From Flavobacterium salmonis (GTDB lineage: Bacteria; Bacteroidota; Bacteroidia; Flavobacteriales; Flavobacteriaceae), in the NCBI RefSeq assembly GCF_903819435.1, contig NZ_CAIJDP010000090.1:216199-280198 (forward strand): a DNA stretch of 64,000 nt, written 5' to 3'. Shown piece by piece: positions 54,738-62,689 of the stretch (positions are counted from its first letter, which is position 1; every line of letters starts with the position of its first letter). The notes beneath the pieces are model-generated. The model saw only the letters and a program-made list of their open reading frames with translations. It searched no databases and was not told the DNA's origin. A program made the position numbers and the translations under genes.

Positions 54738-57266
54738 TCAATCTTCTTTTTCAAATCCAGTAATCTTTTCGTAATAGTTAGTTATAAAACTTTTTAGAGC
54801 ATTTTTTTTATCCTCGGTCAGTTGAAAGTTTTCCAATATACCCGTGTGAATTGCTTTACCCACTATATAATTAATTTCATCAATTGTTACCTGATCAAAA
54901 TTATTTCTTGAGATATCGGGTATAAAAAGTCGTGAATTAATATTTAGCACTAAACTTTCAATCTCAAATAATGAAGCTGAATATGGGAGGTTAAATCTAA
55001 AGTCTTTAATTAAAACGCTTCTAACAAATAGCTCTTTTCTTTTTTTATCTTGATTCCTAGAATAATAAATATATTTGTCACCCTTATTGAATGTTAGATA
55101 TAATTCCCTCTTTTTGCCTTCATGTATATTAATTGTTTCAGTAAATATCGATGTTTTGCATCTTTCAGAATGTCCTAACTTATATAATTCTTTCAACTTT
55201 AGATTTTCAAGGATACCACTTTCTTCATCATCAAATGTGCATGCATATATTAGTTTTTGAAGATCCTTTTTAACAATTATTGAGATCCATTTTAACTCTC
55301 GTTCCAATTTTTGAATAACATCATCAACATTTGAATCAGTAAATGCGATTCCTGTGAGAAAACGTTCTTCAACTTCTTCTTCGACTAATGGAATTGTTAT
55401 GTATTTAATTTGATTGTTATCTATGTAATCCTCTAAATTGATGTCGTTTTGTAAATTAATTTTCTGAATTCCATTTATATCGTCATAAGTATAAATTTCA
55501 CCTTTAAAATCTAAATCATCAATGTTAGTTATATAGTCTTTATTCTTTTTAAGAATTATATAACCATCAATATCTTTCAAATATTTGCGGAAATCAATTT
55601 TAATCCAATTATTAGGATTTTCGATGTTTATTAAATTTACGATTTCATGAGTGATCTCTTCGCTTTTGTTAATTAATTCTATTTTAATTTCATCAGTCAA
55701 AAAATATTGATTTAAAAACTCCTTTATTGTATCTGCATCATTACCAAAGATATTCATGAAATTCATGTAGTTTAATATTACTTCTGTGCCTTCAAATGTA
55801 AAATCATCAATTTGAGTTAACGATGTATATTCATTGTTCTTCTCCAGTTCAATAGTGAATTTACTTTTATCTTTAAAATTCCTTGTTATAACTTTCACAT
55901 TGTCTGATAACATAAAACAGGATAAAAAACCAATTCCAAAATTTCCGATAGGTTTATAATTTAAATCTCTTAATTTAAAATCGGTTGAATTGTAATATGA
56001 AACACCTATATTTAAAAAATGTTTTTTTATTATTTCCATTGACATGCCGATCCCATTATCTTTAATTATGACAATGTTATTTTTAGCATCAAGAATAATT
56101 TTTATTTTAGGTTCGTAGATGTCATCACCAAACTGAAATTTTTCTTTTTCAATTTCCTGCCTCACTCTACACGCATCAAGGGAATTTTGAATTATTTCAC
56201 GAAGACCGAGTGATTTATTACCATAAATTTTATCTCCCATCAATAGTCTACTAATTGCATGATAATCAAGAGACATTTTATATTCAGAAAATGTAAAACC
56301 TATTGGTCTGATATAAATTTTGGGAGAAGAATCAAATAAGATATTATACTGATTAGGCATTTTGTTAGTAAGATCCATTGAGCCATTAAGTTCTTTTTCA
56401 ACCCAATCGATATATGATAGAATTTTTCGATGGATATTTGCATTTGGAGATTCACCGTGAAAAACAATTTGTTTTTGTTTCTTGACCGTATCAAACTCAA
56501 TTTTTTTCTTGTTTGTAATAACAAAATGTTGTTTCCATTCATCTTCACTAATTCCTTTTGGATCAACAGTTTTGTATAAATTGTATGGGGTTCTGCTAGA
56601 ATCAATATCTAGGATATCTCCCAATCTTAATATGCAGGCAATAAATTGTGAATTGTAGTGAAAATGTCCCTTTTTGTCATTTTGAGTTAATCTTGAAGAT
56701 ATCCAATCAAAATCTTTTGTATGGCTTTCACAAATTAGTGCAAGATCTTCAGTGAAATAAGCAGTAATCTGACCAGGTATTTGAAAATATTCATTAAGAT
56801 TTTCTCTAATATACTTAGCAGAAAGAAATGAATGGTATCTCCTAATGTATTCAGTTAGTGCGATTTCTTCGTTATTATTCATCACTTTTTTCATTGATGA
56901 AAATTTAATGTCAATTTCAGAAAAACTATCTTTTTTAATTAAATCAATATCCTTAGTGCTAACAGCCATTCCAATATCATGTAGCAATGCTGAATAAACT
57001 AACAATGTAATTTCTAATTCACTCAAAGAATTAATATCTTGAATTAAATCTGCCATATAATCCATTATTCGAATCGAATGGTCAATATTGTGAAGGGTGT
57101 AACTTCCAAAAATTTTTGGAATTTGGTTATCAAGGAGTGGTTGTATCTTATTAAAAACAGTTTTAATATTAGGGAGAAATTCACTGTTTTCCAAACGTTT
57201 AATTAAAATTAAATCATCAATTTTTAAATTAGTGTCTATAGTTAGATTGAGGTTTTTATCTGACAT
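54738..57266 (-). CDS. HD-domain plus GHKL (Hsp90-like) ATPase protein, putative defence sensor
   Basis: 842 residues. Residues 50-230 form an HD metal-phosphohydrolase-like domain: HNIDH (H59, H63), ALLHDIG (H96-D97), RRYHSF (H145), ESHTKDF (H182) and RLGDILDID (D217-D220). From about 350 there is a complete GHKL ATP-binding fold: N box LREIIQNSLDACRVR (E357, N361), G1 DNGIGM (403-408) and G2 GNFGIGFLS (441-449). The remaining 380 residues resemble the middle and C-terminal parts of Hsp90-like proteins. Both enzymatic cores look intact. It could sense invasion by ATP-driven clamp closure, or alter a nucleotide, and activate the CHAT protease. Function is inferred. Confidence 0.82.
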   Translation of the reverse strand: MSDKNLNLTIDTNLKIDDLILIKRLENSEFLPNIKTVFNKIQPLLDNQIPKIFGSYTLHNIDHSIRIMDYMADLIQDINSLSELEITLLVYSALLHDIGMAVSTKDIDLIKKDSFSEIDIKFSSMKKVMNNNEEIALTEYIRRYHSFLSAKYIRENLNEYFQIPGQITAYFTEDLALICESHTKDFDWISSRLTQNDKKGHFHYNSQFIACILRLGDILDIDSSRTPYNLYKTVDPKGISEDEWKQHFVITNKKKIEFDTVKKQKQIVFHGESPNANIHRKILSYIDWVEKELNGSMDLTNKMPNQYNILFDSSPKIYIRPIGFTFSEYKMSLDYHAISRLLMGDKIYGNKSLGLREIIQNSLDACRVRQEIEKEKFQFGDDIYEPKIKIILDAKNNIVIIKDNGIGMSMEIIKKHFLNIGVSYYNSTDFKLRDLNYKPIGNFGIGFLSCFMLSDNVKVITRNFKDKSKFTIELEKNNEYTSLTQIDDFTFEGTEVILNYMNFMNIFGNDADTIKEFLNQYFLTDEIKIELINKSEEITHEIVNLINIENPNNWIKIDFRKYLKDIDGYIILKKNKDYITNIDDLDFKGEIYTYDDINGIQKINLQNDINLEDYIDNNQIKYITIPLVEEEVEERFLTGIAFTDSNVDDVIQKLERELKWISIIVKKDLQKLIYACTFDDEESGILENLKLKELYKLGHSERCKTSIFTETINIHEGKKRELYLTFNKGDKYIYYSRNQDKKRKELFVRSVLIKDFRFNLPYSASLFEIESLVLNINSRLFIPDISRNNFDQVTIDEINYIVGKAIHTGILENFQLTEDKKNALKSFITNYYEKITGFEKED

Positions 57267-57325
57267 TTTTTTATTTATATGAATGTGGTCTTTAATTATT
57301 TTAAAATTCTTTTAAAATATACTTT

Positions 57326-57490
57326 TTATTTGAAACGATACTTAAGTTCTCTCTTTTTAAAAGCATCTTTTCCTCCTTCGACGATATCAGCAATATGTTC
57401 CCTTATTACCATTGACAAGAGAAGATTTGTCTCAGTGTCAATCTTTTCAAAACTATTTTCAATTGCGCCATTAATATAATCAAACTTAAA
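57326..57490 (-). pseudogene. Gene remnant cut by a REP element
   Basis: An open frame ending at 57326 encodes about 54 residues (NGAIENSFEKIDTETNLLLS, then MVIREHIADIVEGGKDAFKKRELKYRFK) that look like real protein, with helical, charged composition. Its upstream part, MSARARRSRQQ, is only REP sequence in translation, so the true 5' part was lost when copy B arrived. The parent is not recognised. It lies 60 bases before the HD/ATPase gene and may once have been in its operon. Confidence 0.45.
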
Positions 57491-57492
57491 TT

Positions 57493-57630
57493 CCCTCTGC
57501 TGGCGCGAGCGTCTCGCTCGTGCACTCAATGCATAAAATCAATTTACATTATTTTTGACCATAATTACCGAAAACATATTTCTGAATTTAAATCGTAAGT
57601 TCACGAGCGAGACGCTCCCGCCAGTGGGGA
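57493..57630. repeat. Paired REP (BIME/MITE-like) element, copy B
   Basis: It has the same plan and orientation as copy A (54513-54652): CCTCTGCTGGCGCGAGCGTC at the left, TCACGAGCGAGACGCTCCCG...CCAGTGGGGA at the right. The inner part differs at only a handful of positions. It lies just upstream of the gene remnant at 57326-57490. The two copies thus frame the HD/ATPase gene. Confidence 0.8.
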
Positions 57631-57652
57631 TCGGGTATAAAACCTATAATTC

Positions 57653-58834
57653 TTAAAAAGATAAGACTATAACTTCATTATCATCTTGATACATTAAAAT
57701 ACCGTTTCCTACATAAAATGCAGAATTGACATCTCTTTTAAGTCTTTGTTTTAATTTTTCGAATTCTAAATCGTAGACTATTATATCAGAATTTCTTATC
57801 ACACAAACCAATCTATCCGTAAGATAACGAGTATGTAATGTGCCAAATTCCCAATAAGCATATTTAGTTTTAATTATTCGTATTGGTTTTTTATTATCTA
57901 GGACAGAATATTCCAAAATAGAAAAACTATCGTTATAAAATTTATCGTTCGTATATAGTAGTACTACAAAACGATCTCCTTTTGAATTAAAACTTAAATG
58001 ATGAAATGCTCCATTAAAGTCAAGGTCATCCATATCATAAATCAAATCAATAGTTTTTGAATGATTGATTTTAAATATTTTTACGCCTTGAACACCATAA
58101 TTTGCATGATGCGTTATAAAAGCAAATTGGTTTGTTATGTTCGTCTTTGTAACTGATTCAATGTACTCATAACCACACCATTCTTTTTCTGGATAAATCA
58201 GATCATCACTCAATAAAACTTCAAAAGAAACTTCATCCTTCTTCCAAAATATGTTTATGGGTTTGTAATTATAATATTCATCCAGAATCGGAATAAACTC
58301 ATTTTCTCTATGATAAATCAGGTAGGTTTCATTATTAGTTACTGAAAAATATTTTTTATAAATTTTTATTCCATCAGCGTCAAAATGGTAATAATTGATG
58401 CTGTCAGCATTAATCAGAACTATTATCGTGTAATCTTCATCATCTTCTCTAAATGTTTCTATTACAACATCTTTGGTAAACTCAGGAGAATGATCAAGTT
58501 TTAAATCAATTTCATTCAAAAAATTAAGTTCACGGTCGTATAATTTTAAATATAAAGAGTAATCTCTTGATGTCAATTGATAGGTTTTCTTATTATATTC
58601 ATCAAAATGAATTGCTATTACTTCATAATTATATTGATAATCTAGAATGAAATGCTCTTTATTTTCATAATTATTTATAGTATTTATTTCATTTTTACCT
58701 TTGGAAAAATCATATGACCTTAGAATGGTGCGGTTTTCGTTTGGATTTTTATTGTTTTTTACTGCATATAAAACAATTGATGTGATACCGAAAATAATAA
58801 TAAGAAGAGAAAATGTTATCATTTTATTTCCCAA
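57653..58834 (-). CDS. Membrane-anchored propeller-like protein, unknown function
   Basis: 393 residues. One N-terminal membrane helix (ITFSLLIIIFGITSIVLYAVK) is followed by an extracytoplasmic part made of repeating beta segments with YDRELNFLNEIDLKLDH, IKIYKKYFSVTNNETYLIYH, GVKIFKINHSKTIDLIYDMDD, FSILEYSVLDNKKPIRIIK and DIIVYDLEFEKLKQRLK. This spacing suggests a WD40- or propeller-type fold. There are no catalytic residues to point to. It overlaps the HTH gene upstream by 11 bases (58824-58834), so the two are translationally linked. It borders the defence genes but a role there is only a guess. Confidence 0.65.
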   Translation of the reverse strand: MGNKMITFSLLIIIFGITSIVLYAVKNNKNPNENRTILRSYDFSKGKNEINTINNYENKEHFILDYQYNYEVIAIHFDEYNKKTYQLTSRDYSLYLKLYDRELNFLNEIDLKLDHSPEFTKDVVIETFREDDEDYTIIVLINADSINYYHFDADGIKIYKKYFSVTNNETYLIYHRENEFIPILDEYYNYKPINIFWKKDEVSFEVLLSDDLIYPEKEWCGYEYIESVTKTNITNQFAFITHHANYGVQGVKIFKINHSKTIDLIYDMDDLDFNGAFHHLSFNSKGDRFVVLLYTNDKFYNDSFSILEYSVLDNKKPIRIIKTKYAYWEFGTLHTRYLTDRLVCVIRNSDIIVYDLEFEKLKQRLKRDVNSAFYVGNGILMYQDDNEVIVLSF

Positions 58835-59228
58835 TCAATTTCTCAAGCCTAACCATCATTTCATCTTTCTCCTTCAACATTCTTTCATACAATGCAATTT
58901 TTTCTTCATGAAGTTTTTTTAGCTCTTCGATAGGATTGAAGTTGAAAGTAGAGTTAGGATTTCCAACACAAGCATTATCTCCAAAAGTATTAGAAATAAT
59001 ATTTATCGCCTGCTCCTCATCAAAATTCTGAAAAGCCTCAACCGGAATTTTTAATACCGCTGAGATTTGTTTTAGCAGACTATCCTCAATTACATCTTTC
59101 TGCTCCAGCATAGAGATTTTCTTCTGATTCCAGTCTTCTCCCAGATCATAAGCCAATGCCTCCTGCTTGATGTTAAGCATTTCTCTGAAACGCTTTACGT
59201 TTCTTCCCTGATGTATTTTTTGTTCCAT
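58824..59228 (-). CDS. XRE-type helix-turn-helix regulator with coiled-coil tail
   Basis: 134 residues from the ATG at 59226-59228; the frame continues to 59576 but without family character. The HTH is RNVKRFREMLNIKQEALAYDLGEDWNQKKISMLEQK with a helix VIEDSLLKQISAVLKIPVEAF after it. The tail PIEELKKLHEEKIALYERMLKEKDEMMVRLEKLIGK is a coiled coil. Regulators of this shape are frequent beside mobile or accessory gene blocks in Bacteroidota. It is divergent from the gene block at 59404 and overlaps the propeller gene, so it may control either. Confidence 0.88.
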   Translation of the reverse strand: MEQKIHQGRNVKRFREMLNIKQEALAYDLGEDWNQKKISMLEQKDVIEDSLLKQISAVLKIPVEAFQNFDEEQAINIISNTFGDNACVGNPNSTFNFNPIEELKKLHEEKIALYERMLKEKDEMMVRLEKLIGK

Positions 59229-59403
59229 ATCGAGTACAATTTCTGAAGGCTCAAAGATAAAGCCATCTGCATTAAAAAGTGTGAATTTCAAAGATAAAAA
59301 AATATCCGTAAAATATCCCTTTGTCAGATAGTATATCCAAATCAGGAATAGTTTATCCTTTTGAAAGAATAGAACTTCGTTCGTGAATCGTAAGCTACTC
59401 ACT

Positions 59404-60036
59404 ATGAAAAAGAATAAAAACGGTAAGACAGAAAAAAGACTCCTAATAACGCCTGCACAGGCAAAAACCGCATTGAGTATGTTTTTGCAGCATCCGGAAA
59501 AACTGAAACTCGAAAAAGGAATTACAGCACTGCTCGAAAAACTCAAAAACCCCGGTGTCAATAGAATATTCGACAACTATCCCGACCTCTTGCAGCAATA
59601 CGACTTAGAAGAACTGCTTTCAGGCAATCTGGAAATCCCTGATACTAACAAACAGGACATCAGGACCGCAGGAATTCTTTCGTGTCTGCAGGTACTGGTA
59701 TACTTTTGTGATGACCTAAAAGAAAACCCAAATCCGGCTCAGAAGCATTTTGACAGTCTCCGGTATATTTTAAAATCGATTACGGCATCAGAATTCATAA
59801 ACGAATTGCTCCTTGTAGTAATAACAGTCACAGGAGTAGACTATTATAAAAAGTATCGGCAAAAAATACAGCACTTCGATTTTGATACCCAAAACGCCCT
59901 ACTGCTGGAGAATGACCCTGAACTGCAGGAACACCTCCACCTGATGGTTTGGTTTGCCATGACCAGACTGTTTACAGAATCAGTATATGTCTATTTCAAC
60001 CATCCGGACCAAAACCTTAAAACCGCAACAGTATGA
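59404..60036 (+). CDS. Uncharacterised helical protein, first gene of the GC-richer block
   Basis: 210 residues from ATG 59404, chosen over GTG 59383. It is lysine-rich at the N-terminus and then helical: QAKTALSMFLQHPEKLKLEKGI, NYPDLLQQYDLEELLSGNL, AGILSCLQVLVYFCDDL, EFINELLLVVITVTGVDYYKKY, and a C-terminal HLMVWFAMTRLFTESVYVYF. No motif is recognised. Its stop overlaps the next start by four bases (60033-60036), showing translational coupling. Codon third positions are clearly richer in C than in the neighbouring defence genes, a sign of separate origin. Confidence 0.6.
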   Translation: MKKNKNGKTEKRLLITPAQAKTALSMFLQHPEKLKLEKGITALLEKLKNPGVNRIFDNYPDLLQQYDLEELLSGNLEIPDTNKQDIRTAGILSCLQVLVYFCDDLKENPNPAQKHFDSLRYILKSITASEFINELLLVVITVTGVDYYKKYRQKIQHFDFDTQNALLLENDPELQEHLHLMVWFAMTRLFTESVYVYFNHPDQNLKTATV

Positions 60037-60551
60037 AAACCGCAGCAAAACTTTCATTTCCAAAACTCCAAAACGAATATCTAGAAAACATCCTGCGCCA
60101 GTTGGTCAGTCAGCACAGCATCGTTCAGGTCTTTTTTACCGTAGAGCCTTCGCCTCTGTTTTCACAACTCATCATCCATACCGAAAAAAACACCTCTGTC
60201 CAGGAGCTTCGGCAGAGTAAATGGGTCGCCAAAGAAAAAAACCAGTATCAGATCAATGTGTCTTTGGTCTATTCTTCAAAACTGCATCATCAGTATGCTT
60301 TAGGCGCACCTTTCACTGCATTTTACTGCCGTCCGGCTGCTGTGATCTATCAAAATGAAAAATTAGAAGAAGCTGTTTTCAGTACAGCGAAATGGAAAAA
60401 ATACAAGAAGAAATTGAATGCCTATCAAAACAATTTCTACCACGATCACGAACTTCAGAAATGGCAGATTAAAACCTCATGGCAGAAGGCGCCTCAAACA
60501 GTGTCTTTACCTCCTATGCCAGACTGCTGGAATACGACATCGAATGTTTAG
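60033..60551 (+). CDS. Uncharacterised protein, second gene of the block
   Basis: 172 residues. An alpha/beta core: LENILRQLVSQHSIVQVFFTVEPSPLFSQLIIHTEK, then KNQYQINVSLVYSSKLHHQYALGAPFTAFYCRPAAVIYQNEKL, followed by a helix KWKKYKKKLNAYQNNFYHDHELQKWQIK. The strand-helix pattern resembles small nucleotidyltransferase-like folds but lacks a GS...DxD motif. The last 24 or so residues overlap the next gene in another frame over 73 bases, more than usual, so the 3' end may have been altered by a frameshift. Confidence 0.5.
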   Translation: MKTAAKLSFPKLQNEYLENILRQLVSQHSIVQVFFTVEPSPLFSQLIIHTEKNTSVQELRQSKWVAKEKNQYQINVSLVYSSKLHHQYALGAPFTAFYCRPAAVIYQNEKLEEAVFSTAKWKKYKKKLNAYQNNFYHDHELQKWQIKTSWQKAPQTVSLPPMPDCWNTTSNV

Positions 60552-61656
60552 AAGAACTCTATACCGGAAACACTTGCAACACCCTAAGTCTTGATGAAAG
60601 AATCCGAAACCTGACCAAATGCATTCCGGAAATTCAAAAATACTTTGTCCAAAACAGCCGGAACCACTATTTCCTGACAGCCCTTTTTGAAAAAGCAAAA
60701 CAAGCAGCTTCAGGGGGTGATGTAATCTATAAAGACGAAATGTATCAGGCAGTTGAAAACAGCGAACAAAATCTGCTTCGCCTAGCCACAGAACGTTTTG
60801 CCGAATTAAAGAAACAAATCAAAAAAGAAGCCGCTAAAAAACACGAAGTTCCCTGTCAAATTGAGAACAAACCAAAAGACAGCATCCTTGACGCCACCAT
60901 CGAAAACATCCTAAATTCGGTAGAAGTCGAGCAAATTTACGCCTTCCATCAAATCACTTACGGAGAAAAACAACCTATTACCTGCTGCTTATTGCCAATA
61001 CCGTTGGCAACGAAAAAGTAAGAGCCCTAACACACTCCCTCAAAAGCAAAATGGGCAACCAATACGATTTTGTACTGTTAAGCCACAGCCGTTACTGGAT
61101 CCAGAACAATTTGTATCAGTATCAGCATCTCTTTTCCGGTATCATTCAGGATCAGAACCTCATCTGGTCATCCGCCCCATACCACCCGGATTTGCATTGG
61201 GAAGTACCCTTCGAACCCTCGCACGCCGATTTGTATTTTCACTATAAAGCAGCCAAAAATGTGGCTCTCCAATTTTTTGCAATAGCCGGCAATCCCAAAC
61301 AAAACTACCAGGGTTTAGACTACCTGTTTGCCTTGTTTTTCCTGTCGTTTTGCAGGACCTATATTTTCGTCAAAACATACTACCTGCCCCATTACCTGAC
61401 CGCGCAGTCCTTATGGCAGCTGTGCAGCTATGCAGACCCCGACATAAGAAAATACCATTACCTGCTCGAACAATTCCCGACAGACATTTTTCTTTACACA
61501 GACAAACACATGAGCCTCCACCACAAACTGTCAAAACTCAGCAAAGAACAGGTCAGTCAAATGAACCTCATCGTCGAAAAACTAATCTTCGAATTACACC
61601 ATCTGGTCATTGAAGGCAAATTAATATACTCTGACAAAGACGAAGAAGAGGAATAA
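60479..61656 (+). pseudogene. Frameshifted protein with HEPN/nucleotidyltransferase-like character
   Basis: Two frames belong together. The first (60479-61021) ends properly as EQIYAFHQITYGEKQPITCC... and stops. The second, one base back, reads TTYYLLLIANTVGNEKVRAL and runs on through the ATG at 61051 to the stop at 61656. The shift falls near GGAGAAAAACAACC (60962-60975), a run of five A. The combined protein would be about 390 residues: a helical first part, a strand-rich segment (YYLLLIA, YDFVLLSHSRYWI) and a C-terminal helical bundle (HADLYFHYKAAKNVALQFFAIAGN, FLSFCRTYIFVKTYY) with a HEPN-like look. It is either a decayed gene, a sequence error or a slip site. Confidence 0.6.
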
Positions 61657-61739
61657 ACTCCGAGGCAAAGCAGAAACAATTTTCACCCCTGAGAGGAGTC
61701 GAAGGGTTATGGAAACAAAAGGCCTCGATAAGTAATTCT

Positions 61740-62063
61740 TTGCCCTCAAAAAAGTTTACGATTTTGTCTGGAAATAGCATAGAACTAATTACAAATCAGT
61801 TTCATTGGTCGCCTAATGCCATTGGGGAGTTATACAAAAGCCGTTGGAAAGTAGAAATCTTTTTCAGAGAGATAAAGCAGTTACTTCACATAAAATCGTT
61901 TATAGGAACATCCAAAAATGTGGTTATGATTCAAATCTGGACAACTTTAATTACCATTCTCATTCTAAAAGCACTAAAAGCTCAATCAAAATTTGACTGG
62001 TATTTATGTAGTAGCTTTTATACGTTTGAATCTTTTGTTAAAATTGACTTACAAAATGGCTAG
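61740..62063 (+). pseudogene. IS4-family transposase C-terminal remnant
   Basis: About 100 residues. The IS4 signature Y(2)R(3)E(6)K is exact in YKSRWKVEIFFREIK, the glutamate being the third acidic residue of the DDE triad. After it come LLHIKSFIGTSKNVVMIQIWTTLITILILKALKAQ and VKIDLQ, the usual end of this transposase group. The N-terminal two thirds with both aspartates are missing, so it cannot work. Homology seems to start near 61767. The insertion probably marks the right border of the accessory region. Confidence 0.85.
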
Positions 62064-62689
62064 ATAAACCATTTGAAGAACACCTAGAGCCTCCCCCGGA
62101 AAACATACAGTTTTTTTTGAAAAATGACCATTTCAAAGGCTAAACACAATGAAATGACCGAATTTGATATGCCGTAATTTTATTTAGGACAGGATTGATT
62201 AAAACCAAAGAAAGAGGAAAAAGCAAATAATACAAATCGATTTTAACATTTATAAAGTATTTTATACATTTGCCAGCAAATTAAAAAAAATATTCCCTCG
62301 CTTATAAAAAATGACTTTATATTCATTTTATGTAGTGGCTTTTTTTATTAAATATCAAAGTTTAAAAACGAATTACAATTGAAGTTTGTTGATATTATCA
62401 GTGCTAAACTTACACTTTAATTAGTAGGCATCGATTGGGCAAATGGTCCTTAATGTTATGGAAACAGCTATTGACGTAACTGGAGGAACCAACTATTCGG
62501 TAATGGGAGCCAATCAGATTTCTAAAATAGTTTATTAATTAAAGCAATCCAAAAATACCAGTTGACACTAAGAGAGGAAGAAATTATTGTAATGGTATAG
62601 TAAGGTTTTCGACATAAAGAAATTTAATAAAGGAAGATATTAAAAAAGGGAAATAAATATTTAAAATTAATGTAAAACTACAAATTCTT
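62064..62689. other. Intergenic stretch with insertion-sequence end and gene debris
   Basis: About 625 bases. The first part (GAACACCTAGAGCCTCCCCC and a T-run) is probably the outer end of the IS4 element. From 62428 to 62538 a short in-frame piece reads SIGQMVLNVMETAIDVTGG and TNYSVMGANQISKIVY then a stop. It looks like the C-terminus of a lost protein. The rest is AT-rich and includes the upstream region of the SprB-repeat gene. No promoter is clear. Confidence 0.4.

Noticed and set aside
57491..57529. Start of the small frame MSARARRSRQQ
   Set aside because: The residues come from the REP arm; the same translation appears wherever this arm is read.
54492..57652. CRISPR array, suggested by repeated GAGCGAGACGCTC words
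   Set aside because: The words are inverted arms of REP pairs about 3 kb apart, not regularly spaced direct repeats with spacers.
59229..59576. N-terminal extension of the HTH gene
   Set aside because: It overlaps the divergent gene at 59404 on the opposite strand, is hydrophobic without pattern, and the HTH family starts at the ATG at 59228.
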